A DNA stretch of 64,000 bases from the NCBI GenBank assembly GCA_000309945.1, contig CM001633.1:208723-272722 (forward strand), given 5' to 3'. Position numbers and translations under genes: made by a program. Source of the stretch: Leptolyngbyaceae cyanobacterium JSC-12. GTDB taxonomy: Bacteria; Cyanobacteriota; Cyanobacteriia; Leptolyngbyales; Leptolyngbyaceae. Of this stretch, positions 46,469 through 54,944 are shown in pieces. Numbering within the stretch: position 1 is the stretch's first letter; every line of letters starts with the position of its first letter. The notes beneath the pieces were generated by a model. It did not search any database, was not told where the DNA came from, and saw only the letters and a list, made by a program, of their open reading frames with translations.

Positions 46469-47500
46469 TTAAATTGCAATGCATTCAATCAATTGTGTTT
46501 TGATTTCTTCCGCATCCAAATTTCGTCCAATAAATACGAGTTGATTACGAGTTAGTTGTTCCGGGGACATAATGCGATCGCTCTTCATAGCACACCGTTT
46601 GCCGCTCAGTTGAAACACATAGCGTAGTTGACTGCCCTGAAACCTAACAATTCCCTTGGCGCGGTAAATCTCAGGGGGGAGGTGGTCAAGGAAATTTTGG
46701 AATTTGGGTAGATCGAAGGGACGGTTCTGCAGGTGCGCTGGAAGAGCTTGACTTTCAAACGAAACAGCAACAAACCCGTCATTTTCTAAATGATGAGAAT
46801 GCCCGTGGTCATGAGAATGAGTTGGGCTGTATGAGTTGCAGTAGGTGTTGGGATTGTTAAAGCCAACATCTAGAATTAACGGTAGCAGTACTTTACCGTA
46901 TTGGGTTGTGATGATTCTTGCCCCGGATTTGATGGAACGAATATAATCTTCTAACTCAGCCACGACTTGGGGAGAAACCAGATCGGTCTTATTTAACAAG
47001 ATGATGTCCCCAAAAATTAGTTGGTTGAGCGCGGCTTCACTATCATAATGACTAGGTGTAAAGGATTCAGCATCTACGACCGTCAATACTGAATCTAGCC
47101 GCGTGACATCCCGTAACTCTGTGCTGACAAAGCTCAACATGATCGGCAAGGGGTCAGCAATTCCAGTGGTTTCAACCACAATATAATCAATCGAGTCATT
47201 GCGATTGACTATTTTATACACGGCATCAACCAAGCTTTGATTGATAGTGCAACAAATACAGCCATTACCTAGTTGCACCATATTCTCATCTACAGAAACT
47301 AACAGTTGTGAATCGATATCAACATCACCAAACTCATTCACGATCACGGCAATCTTTAAGCCTTGGCGATTGTTCAGAATATGATTGAGCAGCGTGGTTT
47401 TGCCGCTGCCCAAAAAGCCTGTGATGATCGTAACGGGCGTGACAGACTGAGGGACATTGACGAATTCTGGACAAACCTGCATGACTGAATTGGACATCAT
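46469..47500 (-). CDS. CobW/COG0523 GTPase, paralogue
   Basis: This 343-residue paralogue of the next gene shares GFLGSGKTTLLNHILNNRQG, NGCICCTINQSL and NKTD, but has only a short His stretch (HSHDHGHSHH). The two genes probably arose by tandem duplication, and the difference in the His region may separate delivery from storage. It lies 6 bp behind sufE, so it is almost certainly cotranscribed. Confidence 0.9.
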   Translation of the reverse strand: MMSNSVMQVCPEFVNVPQSVTPVTIITGFLGSGKTTLLNHILNNRQGLKIAVIVNEFGDVDIDSQLLVSVDENMVQLGNGCICCTINQSLVDAVYKIVNRNDSIDYIVVETTGIADPLPIMLSFVSTELRDVTRLDSVLTVVDAESFTPSHYDSEAALNQLIFGDIILLNKTDLVSPQVVAELEDYIRSIKSGARIITTQYGKVLLPLILDVGFNNPNTYCNSYSPTHSHDHGHSHHLENDGFVAVSFESQALPAHLQNRPFDLPKFQNFLDHLPPEIYRAKGIVRFQGSQLRYVFQLSGKRCAMKSDRIMSPEQLTRNQLVFIGRNLDAEEIKTQLIECIAI

Positions 47501-47506
47501 GACTCC

Positions 47507-47956
47507 TTAAGTTCGCAAGTAAGTCTCAGCCAGATGATAGACCAGCGCTTTCTGTTGCATGGTTTGAAAAATGTTGTAAAACCCATTGGCACGAGACGGA
47601 GTCAGGCTGATATCCAGTCCGGTTTGCTGAATGAAATCGGGTGTTAACTGAACGATTTCTGCAGGAGTCAGCCCGTTCAATCCCTCGACCAACAGCCCCA
47701 CTAATCCCTTTGTCAGTTGAGAATCGGAATCGCCCTGAAAAATCACCTTGCCCTGCTCCAAACTGGCAGTCACATACACCTGAGACACACAGCCAGGAAC
47801 TTTATGTTCTGCTATCTTTTGCTCATCAGGAAATGGCGGCAGGCGCTTGGCGAACCAGAGCAGATATTCATAGCGCTGCTTCGGTTCCGAAATCTGTTGG
47901 AACCGTTGGACGATCCGCTCAAGGGAGGCAGGCAAGGGCTGGGATACAAGCGGCAT
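47507..47956 (-). CDS. sufE: SufE family cysteine desulfurase sulfur acceptor
   Basis: The 149-residue protein is of usual SufE length. The sulfur-accepting Cys lies in KVPGCVSQVYV (about residue 55). SufE takes sulfane sulfur from SufS and passes it to the SufBCD scaffold for iron-sulfur cluster assembly. The C-terminal part GLTPAEIVQLTPDFIQ is typical. It is the first gene of the operon with two cobW genes, about 30 bp behind a Fur/Zur-like box. Confidence 0.93.
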   Translation of the reverse strand: MPLVSQPLPASLERIVQRFQQISEPKQRYEYLLWFAKRLPPFPDEQKIAEHKVPGCVSQVYVTASLEQGKVIFQGDSDSQLTKGLVGLLVEGLNGLTPAEIVQLTPDFIQQTGLDISLTPSRANGFYNIFQTMQQKALVYHLAETYLRT

Positions 47957-47985
47957 ACTGTTCTGGCAGCAAGATATTCATAAAA

Positions 47986-48000
47986 TGATAATCATTCTCA
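47986..48000. promoter_or_regulatory. Fur/Zur-type operator upstream of sufE
   Basis: TGATAATCATTCTCA is a 7-1-7 inverted repeat with one mismatch, very close to the TGATAATNATTATCA consensus of Fur-family repressors. It lies 30 bp before the sufE start. Because cobW/COG0523 genes follow, Zur (zinc) is the more likely regulator, but Fur or PerR would bind similar sites. Confidence 0.6.
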
Positions 48001-48225
48001 TAGTACAAGATCTTTGTTGCTTTGGATAGGTCTTGCGGGGCTTATCCGACAGCAGAGCTAGTAGAGTTTACAAACTTGTTAGCCCTACTGATGCGGCTAA
48101 TCAAGCAGATTCCTCCCAAGGTCAAAATTTTGAGCTATATGTGAACAGAATGCATCTGCACTGTAAGAACTGGTGAAGACTTGATTCAGAGTACTTTCTA
48201 TTCCTGTCCCAGAACTGCTTAGCCT

Positions 48226-51200
48226 ATGGCACGACTCGAAGATATCATCCGTAGTACTATCGTCAAAGGCATCCTGCCCAATCAGGACGTTACCGTCATT
48301 GATGCGAAGTGGCATGGGAGTGACGTGGTGGAGCTGACCTATAAAGATGCCAATGGGCAGCCACATACACAACTATTGTTACGTGATGACGAACCAACCT
48401 TAGAAATTGTCACCGAAGGACATTCTTGGAGCTTCGATGGGGATGGTGCGTTGTTGCGGCTGGTTTCCGAAGCCTATCGCATTCGGCTGGCTCACTTATT
48501 TGATCCCCTACTAGCGGTGCATACTTCATTGGTGGAACCCCTACCCCACCAGATCACGGCTGTCTACAGCGAGATGCTAACCCGTCAGCCTTTACGGTTT
48601 CTCTTGGCGGATGATCCGGGGGCTGGAAAAACGATTATGGCAGGGTTGTTGATCCGGGAATTGCGGATTCGGGGAGACTTACAACAGTGCCTGATCGTTT
48701 GCCCTGGCAGTTTGGCGGTGCAATGGCAGGATGAGTTGTCCCAAAAGTTTCACTTGCCGTTTGAGATTTTGACGAATGACCGGATTGAAGCGGCTCGCAC
48801 TGGCAATGCCTTTGCAGAAATGCCGCTGGTGATTGTACGGCTGGACAAGCTCAGTCGCAATGAAGACCTGCAAGCCAAGCTAAAGCAAACCGATTGGGAT
48901 TTGGTGGTGGTCGATGAGGCGCACAAGCTGTCTGCCTCGTTTTTTGGGGGGGAAATTCGGGAAACGAAGCGATATAAGCTGGGCAAGTTGCTGTCCACGC
49001 TGACCCGCCATTTTTTGCTGATGACGGCGACTCCCCATAATGGCAAGGAGGAGGATTTTCAGTTATTTCTGGCGTTGTTGGATAGCGATCGCTTTGAGGG
49101 GCGCTTCCGGGACGGGGTGCATACCTGTGATACTTCGGATTTAATGCGGCGACTGGTGAAGGAGGATCTGCTCAAGTTTGATGGCAAGCCACTGTTTCCG
49201 GAACGACGGGCGCACACGGTTGAGTACACCTTGTCTGATCTGGAGGCGGTGCTGTATCAGCAGGTAACGGATTATGTGCAGGAGGAGTTTAACCGGGCGG
49301 AGGCGTTGAATCAGGGTCGGCGGGGAACGGTGGGGTTTGCGTTGACGATTTTGCAGCGGCGGTTGGCTTCTTCGCCGGAGGCGATTTATCAGTCGTTGCG
49401 ACGGCGCAGGGAGCGGTTGGAGAAGCGGTTGGGGGAGGAGAGGGCACCGCAGAGGCACGGAGGGCACGACGAGGAGCCTCTGTGGACTCTGTGTCTCCGT
49501 GGTGAGTTAGAAGAAGAGGATTTGACGGCGGCGGAGTGGGAAGCAGCCGAGGCGGAGGTGGTGGATCTGGCGACGGCTTCCCAGACGATCGCGGAGTTGC
49601 AAGCAGAGATTGAGCGGCTGAGGCAGTTGGAGGGTTTGGCGTTGCGGGTGCGGCGGAGTGGGCGCGATCGCAAGTGGGAGGAGTTGTCGCGGGTGATTCA
49701 GGACATTTTTTCACCACAGAGGCACGGAGGACACGGAGAAGACTCTCTGTGGTCTCTGTGTCTCCGTGGTTCTTCTCGCAAACTGGTGATCTTTACCGAG
49801 CATCGAGACACCCTGAACTATCTAGTCAACCAGATTACAACCCTGCTGGGGCGATCAGAGGCGGTGGTGACAATTCACGGTGGCATGGGCCGGGAAGAGC
49901 GCAAGCAGGCGGAGGAAGCCTTTAAGCAAGATGTCACGGTGCAAGTCTTGATTGCGACGGATGCGGCGGGGGAAGGGATTAACCTGCAACGGGCACATTT
50001 GATGGTGAATTACGATTTGCCCTGGAATCCGAATCGCTTGGAGCAGCGGTTTGGGCGGATTCACCGGATTGGCCAAACGGAGGTCTGCCATCTGTGGAAT
50101 CTGGTGGCGGCGGGGACGCGGGAGGGGGATGTGTATCTCTCGCTGCTGAAGAAGTTGGAGAGTGAACATAAGGCGCTCGGTGGCAAGGTGTTTGATGTGT
50201 TGGGCAAGGCGATCGCGGGTCAAGAACTGCGGGAACTGCTGATTGAAGCGATTCGCTATGGCAATCGCCCAGAGGTAAAAGCAAAACTTGACCAGGTAGT
50301 TGCTGATCGTCTTGACCAAAGTCGATTGCGGGAGCTGCTAGAAGAACGCGCCTTGGCCCATGATTCAATGGATGTCACCCAGGTGCAGCAAATCCGTCAA
50401 GAGATGGAACGCGCCGAAGCCCGCAAACTTCAGCCCCATTTCATTGCCTCCTTTTTCCTGGAAGCCTTTCAGCGATTGGGCGGCACCATTCGGCAGCGGG
50501 AACCCAAACGCTATGAGATTACCCATGTGCCAGCGGTGCTCCGTCAGGGCGATCGCGGCGAACCGATTTTGCGGCGATACGAGCGCATTTGCTTTGAGAA
50601 AAGCCTGATTACCGTCCCCGGCAAACCCCCAGCCGAATTTATCTGTCCGGGTCATCCCCTGCTGGATGGGGTGCTGAACTTGACCCTAGATCAGCATCGG
50701 GAGTTGCTGCGGCAGGGGGCGATTCTGGTGGATGAGGATGATCCGGGGGAAGAGGTGCGGGCGTTGGTGTATTTGGAGCATTCGATCCAGGATGGGAGTA
50801 CTGGTCGGGATGGGCGGCGGCGGGTGGTGTCGCGGCGGATGCAGTATGTGGAGTTGAGAGAAGAGAGAAGAGAGAATTCAGAAAAGAGTTCCTCCATCTC
50901 ACTCACTTCTTACGGCTCAACCCTCACCCCTCTCAACGCTGGCTATGCGCCTTACTTGGACTATCGTCCCTTGACCCCAGAGGAACTTACCCTCCTAGAA
51001 GCCCAAGCCACTCTGTGTCCTCCGTGCCTCTGTGGTTCCGATCTCGAAGCCCAAGCCACCACCTACGCCATCACCCACCTCGTCCCCCAACATCTCCAAG
51101 AGGTGCGGGAACCGAAGGAGACGTTGATCAACAAAACTATCCGTGCGGTGAAGGATCGGCTGACCAAGGAAATCAATTATTGGGATCAACGCGCTTCCGA

Positions 51201-51906
51201 ACTGCGGCTTCAAGAGCAAGCAGGCAAGCCCAATGCCAAACTCAACTCTGCTAGAGCACAACAACGGGCGGATGAGTTAGCCGATCGCCTCCAGAAGCGC
51301 CTAGCGGAATTGGAGCAGGAACGCCAGCTTTCGCCTCTGCCCCCGGTGGTCATCGGTGGGGCGCTGGTGGTGCCGATCGGTCTGCTACAACGGCTGCAAG
51401 GCAAGCGAGCGTCAGCCCCCGCCACCTTTGCTAGAGAAACCCAACGGGTGGAGCAAGCGGCGATGGCGGCAGTCATGGCCACCGAGCGGGCGTTAGGCTA
51501 TGAACCACAGGATGTCAGCGCTCAAAAGTGTGGGTATGACATTGAGTCCGCTGCTCCCCTCGCCCAGCTTGGGAGAGGGGCTGGGGGTGAGGGTCTACGC
51601 TTTATTGAAGTCAAGGGCCGGATCGAAGGCGCAGAAACGGTGACCGTCACCAAAAACGAAATCCTAACGGCGCTCAATAAACCTAACAACTTTATCTTGG
51701 CCTTAGTGCAAGTGCCAGCTGATCGGAATTTTCCCGCAGGGGATGTCTTCAAGGTCAAGACTTCTGCGGGGTCGTATGCTGTACCAGGAGAGGGCTGTGT
51801 GGTGCGGTATGTGAGGGAACCGTTTCAGCGAGAGCCTGACTTCGGCGCGAGTAGCGTGAACTATCAGTGGCGGGAGCTATGGGAGCGGGGATATGAACCC
51901 CTGTGA
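48226..51906 (+). CDS. SNF2/DEAH-type helicase with C-terminal DUF3883-like domain (defence)
   Basis: The 1226-residue protein has helicase motifs I (ADDPGAGKT, Lys135), II (VVVDEAHKL, 230-233) and III (MTATPHNG), then the second RecA domain (KLVIFTEHRDTLNYL, TDAAGEGINLQ, QRFGRIHRIGQ). The C-terminal 130 residues (LRFIEVKGR, VTVTKNEILTAL) look like DUF3883, a nuclease-fold-like domain of defence proteins. Resemblance to DrmD of DISARM is clear in layout. The coding sequence carries in-frame repeats at residues about 407-426, 496-515, 925-945 and 1109-1124, which add peptides like PQRHGGHGEDSLWSLCLRG. It is the first gene of the defence island; the methyltransferase follows at 53212. Confidence 0.88.
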   Translation: MARLEDIIRSTIVKGILPNQDVTVIDAKWHGSDVVELTYKDANGQPHTQLLLRDDEPTLEIVTEGHSWSFDGDGALLRLVSEAYRIRLAHLFDPLLAVHTSLVEPLPHQITAVYSEMLTRQPLRFLLADDPGAGKTIMAGLLIRELRIRGDLQQCLIVCPGSLAVQWQDELSQKFHLPFEILTNDRIEAARTGNAFAEMPLVIVRLDKLSRNEDLQAKLKQTDWDLVVVDEAHKLSASFFGGEIRETKRYKLGKLLSTLTRHFLLMTATPHNGKEEDFQLFLALLDSDRFEGRFRDGVHTCDTSDLMRRLVKEDLLKFDGKPLFPERRAHTVEYTLSDLEAVLYQQVTDYVQEEFNRAEALNQGRRGTVGFALTILQRRLASSPEAIYQSLRRRRERLEKRLGEERAPQRHGGHDEEPLWTLCLRGELEEEDLTAAEWEAAEAEVVDLATASQTIAELQAEIERLRQLEGLALRVRRSGRDRKWEELSRVIQDIFSPQRHGGHGEDSLWSLCLRGSSRKLVIFTEHRDTLNYLVNQITTLLGRSEAVVTIHGGMGREERKQAEEAFKQDVTVQVLIATDAAGEGINLQRAHLMVNYDLPWNPNRLEQRFGRIHRIGQTEVCHLWNLVAAGTREGDVYLSLLKKLESEHKALGGKVFDVLGKAIAGQELRELLIEAIRYGNRPEVKAKLDQVVADRLDQSRLRELLEERALAHDSMDVTQVQQIRQEMERAEARKLQPHFIASFFLEAFQRLGGTIRQREPKRYEITHVPAVLRQGDRGEPILRRYERICFEKSLITVPGKPPAEFICPGHPLLDGVLNLTLDQHRELLRQGAILVDEDDPGEEVRALVYLEHSIQDGSTGRDGRRRVVSRRMQYVELREERRENSEKSSSISLTSYGSTLTPLNAGYAPYLDYRPLTPEELTLLEAQATLCPPCLCGSDLEAQATTYAITHLVPQHLQEVREPKETLINKTIRAVKDRLTKEINYWDQRASELRLQEQAGKPNAKLNSARAQQRADELADRLQKRLAELEQERQLSPLPPVVIGGALVVPIGLLQRLQGKRASAPATFARETQRVEQAAMAAVMATERALGYEPQDVSAQKCGYDIESAAPLAQLGRGAGGEGLRFIEVKGRIEGAETVTVTKNEILTALNKPNNFILALVQVPADRNFPAGDVFKVKTSAGSYAVPGEGCVVRYVREPFQREPDFGASSVNYQWRELWERGYEPL
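49446..49503 (+). repeat. CACAGAG/CTCTGTG palindromic repeat inside the helicase gene, copy 1
   Basis: The 58-bp unit begins ACCGCAGAGGCACGGAGG and ends CTGTGTCTCCGTGGT, two inverted arms around a short centre. It is read in frame as PQRHGGHDEEPLWTLCLRG. The same family occurs at 49713, 51011, 51908, 53179, 53890, 54091, 59035 and 59772. Confidence 0.85.
49713..49770 (+). repeat. CACAGAG/CTCTGTG palindromic repeat inside the helicase gene, copy 2
   Basis: The 58-bp unit runs from ACCACAGAGGCACGGAGG to TGTGTCTCCGTGGT. Read in frame it gives PQRHGGHGEDSLWSLCLRG, nearly the same peptide as copy 1. It lies just before the second RecA domain. Confidence 0.87.
50998..51059 (+). repeat. Half repeat unit in the helicase gene flanked by a 14-bp direct duplication
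   Basis: GAAGCCCAAGCCAC occurs at 50998-51011 and again at 51046-51059. Between them lies one arm of the palindromic repeat (TCTGTGTCCTCCGTGCCTC, then TGTGGTTCC). The offset is 48 bp, so the frame is kept and the peptide EAQAT is doubled around LCPPCLCGS. This looks like an insertion with target duplication. Confidence 0.8.
51550..51596 (+). repeat. GC-rich palindromic repeat (second family) inside the helicase gene
   Basis: CCCCTCGCCCAGCTTGGGAG followed by AGGGGCTGGGGGTGAGGG is one unit of the second repeat family. It is read in frame as PLAQLGRGAGGEG, within the DUF3883-like domain. Three more units lie in the methyltransferase gene at 56517-56672. Confidence 0.8.
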
Positions 51907-51907
51907 A

Positions 51908-51965
51908 CTCTGTGCCTCTGTGGTGAACTCTAAAAATAAACCACAGAGACACGGAGGGCACGAAG
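51908..51965 (+). repeat. Palindromic repeat between the helicase and GxxExxY genes
   Basis: CTCTGTGCCTCTGTGGT (51908-51924) faces ACCACAGAGACACGGAGG (51940-51957). The GGAGGG in the right arm lies about 8 nt before the ATG at 51966, so the repeat supplies the ribosome-binding site of the next gene. Confidence 0.8.
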
Positions 51966-52340
51966 ATGGAGCTGAATGAGGTTTCGGGACAGGTGATCGG
52001 GGCGGCGATCGCAGTGCATCGGGAGTTGGGACCTGGGTTGTTGGAGTCGGCCTATGAGGCGTGCTTGGTGTATGAGTTGCGTCAGCGGGGGGTCGGTGTT
52101 GAGCAACAGTTGGTTCAGCCGATTTTCTATAAGGGATTACAGTTGGAATGTGGCTACCGTTTGGATTTATTGGTCGAGAATCAGGTGATTGTGGAGTTGA
52201 AGGCTGTCGAGTCTATGCTGCCCATCCACGAAGCCCAACTTTTGACCTACCTCAAGCTCCGCCAACTCCGCCTGGGACTCCTGATCAATTTCAACGTCCC
52301 CATCCTCAAAAACGGCATCAAACGCCTCGTCAACAACTAA
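51966..52340 (+). CDS. GxxExxY protein (PD-(D/E)XK nuclease-like)
   Basis: This 124-residue protein carries the name-giving motif GLLESAY at about residues 28-34. A nuclease-fold core follows, CGYRLDLLVENQVIVELKAV, with the Asp and Glu-x-Lys of PD-(D/E)XK enzymes. The family is common in cyanobacteria and often lies next to repeats and defence genes; its activity is not settled. The start is fixed by the repeat-derived GGAGGG. Confidence 0.88.
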   Translation: MELNEVSGQVIGAAIAVHRELGPGLLESAYEACLVYELRQRGVGVEQQLVQPIFYKGLQLECGYRLDLLVENQVIVELKAVESMLPIHEAQLLTYLKLRQLRLGLLINFNVPILKNGIKRLVNN

Positions 52341-52391
52341 CCTTCGTGCCCTATGCCCTCTGGGTAGGCCGCGCCAATGTGTCTTTGGGGT
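52339..52391 (+). repeat. Degenerate half repeat between the GxxExxY and MNT genes
   Basis: AACCTTCGTGCCCT (52339-52352) and TGTGTCTTTGGGGT (52378-52391) correspond to the two parts of the unit at 53179-53208, but are separated here by about 25 extra bases. It is either an interrupted unit or a partial duplication. Confidence 0.5.
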
Positions 52392-52398
52392 GATTTCT

Positions 52399-52746
52399 AT
52401 GGCTTCAAGTCCTGATGTTCAGCAATCCATGCTAAATCCCTGGATTAATACTATGGTCGATCGCATCGTAGAGCACTTTGCCCCCCTCAAAATTATCCTG
52501 TTTGGCTCCCATGCCAGGGACGAAGCCACCCCCCACAGCGACATTGACCTACTCGTGATATTTCCAGAATTGTCTAGTAAACGGGAGATGACCCTCTCTA
52601 TTCGTAGGGTTTTAGCGGATCTGCCAGTAGCCAAGGATATCGTTGTCACGACACCCGCAGAAATTGAGGCGTATGGCGATTTAGTGGGTAGAGTGCTGCG
52701 GCCTGCCCTGAGAGAAGGTAAGGTACTGTATGAGCAAGGCCAGTAA
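52399..52746 (+). CDS. MNT-type nucleotidyltransferase (MntA-like antitoxin)
   Basis: This 115-residue minimal nucleotidyltransferase has the motif GSHARDEATPHSDIDLLV, with the GS and the Asp-x-Asp pair. Such proteins pair with HEPN toxins and can inactivate them by adding AMP. The start is ATG 52399; a GTG three codons upstream is possible. It overlaps the HEPN gene by 17 bp, which implies coupled translation. Confidence 0.9.
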   Translation: MASSPDVQQSMLNPWINTMVDRIVEHFAPLKIILFGSHARDEATPHSDIDLLVIFPELSSKREMTLSIRRVLADLPVAKDIVVTTPAEIEAYGDLVGRVLRPALREGKVLYEQGQ

Positions 52747-53140
52747 GGTTACGGCGGAAACCCAACGTTGGTTGGCCTATGCCCGCCAAGACCTGGCAGC
52801 GGCTCAAGCCTTGGCTGGTCAAACCCAGGGTTTTGCTCGGCAAATTTGCTTTTTATCCCAGCAAGCCGCTGAAAAAAGTTTGAAGGCCGTCCTCATTTTT
52901 CTCCAGATCGAGTTTCCCTTCCGCCACGATCTAGAATTACTCAGAACACTGGTTCCAGAAGATTGGCCCTGTCGCCAACTGACGAACCTAGAGCAGCTAA
53001 CAGAGTGGGCTGTCGAAAGTCGGTATCCGACGGATTTGCCCGATCCTTCTCATCAAGATGCCCAAATTGCCCTGCAACAGGCTGAAGCAATCTTGGCCGT
53101 AGTAGAACAAGACCTGAGCCACCACGGCCTCCCTCTATAA
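52730..53140 (+). CDS. HEPN domain protein, partner of the MNT protein
   Basis: The 136-residue helical protein shows a HEPN pattern, [16 protein letters not shown], then [16 protein letters not shown] and [11 protein letters not shown]. The usual RNase motif RX4-6H is not obvious, so toxicity is uncertain. The gene overlap with the MNT gene marks a two-gene toxin-antitoxin module. It sits between the helicase and methyltransferase genes, so it was probably inserted into or recruited by the defence locus. Confidence 0.87.
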   Translation: MSKASKVTAETQRWLAYARQDLAAAQALAGQTQGFARQICFLSQQAAEKSLKAVLIFLQIEFPFRHDLELLRTLVPEDWPCRQLTNLEQLTEWAVESRYPTDLPDPSHQDAQIALQQAEAILAVVEQDLSHHGLPL

Positions 53141-53178
53141 TTCAGACCTTATACGACCTATCCCTTCCCCGTCTCCCT

Positions 53179-53208
53179 AACCTTCGTGCCCTTTGTGTCT
53201 TTGTGGTT
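53179..53208 (+). repeat. Half repeat unit before the methyltransferase gene
   Basis: AACCTTCGTGCCCTTTGTGTC then TTTGTGGTT is one arm of the CACAGAG/CTCTGTG family. It ends three bases before the ATG at 53212, so the gene has no normal ribosome-binding site. Confidence 0.65.
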
Positions 53209-53211
53209 CTC

Positions 53212-53655
53212 ATGAAAAAAAAGCTGATCGAAGTCGCCCTGCCCCTCGAAGCCATCAACCTAGAATCTGCCCGCGAAAAATCCATCCGCCACGGCCACCC
53301 CTCCACCCTGCACCTCTGGTGGGCACGGCGACCCCTGTCCGCCTGTCGCGCCGTGCTGTGGGCTTCCCTAGTGGACGATCCCAGTAGCTGGCCCGACAAG
53401 TTCCCCACCGAGGCGGCTCAGGAGCGGGAACGGCGGCGCTTGTTCGACATTTTGGGGCGGATCGAGATCCAGGCAGACAAAAAGGGCAACACCAAGCCAG
53501 TGGTACGGGGGCTGGTGTCCTGGGATGAGGTGAATGATCCCAACTCTGTCGTACTGGAGGCGGCCCAGCGGGAAATTGCCCGGTGGCGCCCCCAGTCTAC
53601 GACCCCTTTGCCGGGGGTGGGTCAATTCCTTTGGAGGCGCAGCGGTTGGGGCTAG
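53212..53655 (+). pseudogene. DUF1156 DNA methyltransferase, N-terminal part before the frameshift
   Basis: The frame begins [20 protein letters not shown] and holds the DUF1156 domain ([22 protein letters not shown]). Family sequence is continuous to about base 53588. There the frame leaves the family because the C run at 53589-53593 has five C; with six, the frame would read [18 protein letters not shown] and join the next segment. The open frame then runs on out of phase to 53655. A sequencing error, a phase-variable tract or a real mutation all fit. Confidence 0.85.
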
Positions 53656-53889
53656 AAGCCCATGCCAGCGATCTGAACCCAGTGGCGGTGTTGATCAACA
53701 AGGCGTTGATTGAGATTCCGCCGAAGTTTAAGGATCAGGCTCCGGTAAATCCAGCGGATCGGGCGAAGAAAAATATCTCATCCTGGCGGGGGGCGCAGGG
53801 GCTGGCGGCGGATGTGCGGTTTTATGGGGCATCGATGCGGGAGGAGGCCTTTGGGCGGATTGGGCATTTGTATCCGAAGGTGAAAATTA

Positions 53890-53947
53890 ACCACGGAGGC
53901 ACAGAGGGTACAGAGGGATCTCTCCGTGACCTCTGTGCCTCTGTGGT
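53890..53947 (+). repeat. Palindromic repeat inside the methyltransferase gene, copy 1
   Basis: ACCACGGAGGCACAGAGGG is followed after a short centre by TCTCCGTGACCTCTGTGCC and TCTGTGGT. Read in frame: NHGGTEGTEGSLRDLCASVV. It is the same family as in the helicase gene, in another frame relative to the unit. Confidence 0.85.
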
Positions 53948-54090
53948 GGAATCAACAGTTATTGCTTGGCTATGGGCAAGAACCGTCAAATGTCCAAACC
54001 CGGCCTGTGGGTGTGCGATGCCGTTGGTGCGGAGTTTTCAGCTTTCGACGAAGAAGGGGAAGGAGGCTTGGGTAGAGCCGGAGGTGATAA

Positions 54091-54148
54091 ACCACAGAGA
54101 CACGGAGGACACAGAGGAATCTCTCCGTGATCTCTGTGCCTCTGTGGT
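54091..54148 (+). repeat. Palindromic repeat inside the methyltransferase gene, copy 2
   Basis: The unit runs from ACCACAGAGACACGGAGG to CTCTGTGCCTCTGTGGT and is read as NHRDTEDTEESLRDLCASVV, closely matching copy 1. It lies between the two cysteine pairs of the zinc ribbon. Confidence 0.85.
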
Positions 54149-54944
54149 GCCTAAAATTCGGTTTGTCGTCAAGTCGGGGGAGGGCAAAGCACCGAATCCT
54201 CCCAAAACAGGACGGGGAGCAACGTTTAGTTGTTTGGCGTGTGGACAACCTGTGGGAGATAAACATATTAAGGCTGAGGGAATGGCAGGGCGCATGGATG
54301 CCCAGCTAATGGCGATCGTGGCTGAAGGAAAGAACGGCAGAATTTATTTATCACCTACACCTGAACATGAAGAAATTGCCAAAAGCGCAAAACCTAAATG
54401 GTATCCCGATGGTCAGATTGGCAACGACCGCCGCTCAATGTTTACTCCGCTTTATGGACTAACTCACTTTCATCACCTCTTCACCCCCCGGCAACTGGTG
54501 GCCCTCACCACCTTCAGTGATTTGGTGGCGGAAGCACGGGAAAAAGCCATTGCCGATGCCATTGCCGCCGGACTCCCCAATGACGATGTGCCCCTAGCCG
54601 AGGGCGGCACAGGCGCGAGGGCGTATGGAGAGGCGATTAGCGTTTATTTGGCGTTTGCTGTGGATAAGACGACAGACTATCACTCTGGTCTTTGTAGCTG
54701 GCACTCAGGGCGCGATACGATTCGCAATACTTTCGGAAGACAAGCCATTCCAATGGTTTGGGATTTTGCAGAAGCAAATCCCATGAGTGATTCAACAGGA
54801 AACTTCAATGGTGCGATTGATTGGGTTGTTAAAGTTCTTGAAAACGCGCTTCCCAATTCTCTTGCTCAAGTCACCCAACATGACGCAACAGCTCCTCACC
54901 CCCACGACACCACCCCCAAACTCATCTCCACCGATCCGCCCTAT

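Noticed and set aside
48097-48372. Minus-strand open frame at the start of the helicase gene
   Set aside because: It overlaps the N-terminus of the helicase, and its sequence has no motif or start signal.
49141-51482. Several long Pro/Arg/Ser-rich minus-strand frames opposite the helicase gene
   Set aside because: High GC and the palindromic repeats keep the reverse frames open; composition is typical of antisense frames.
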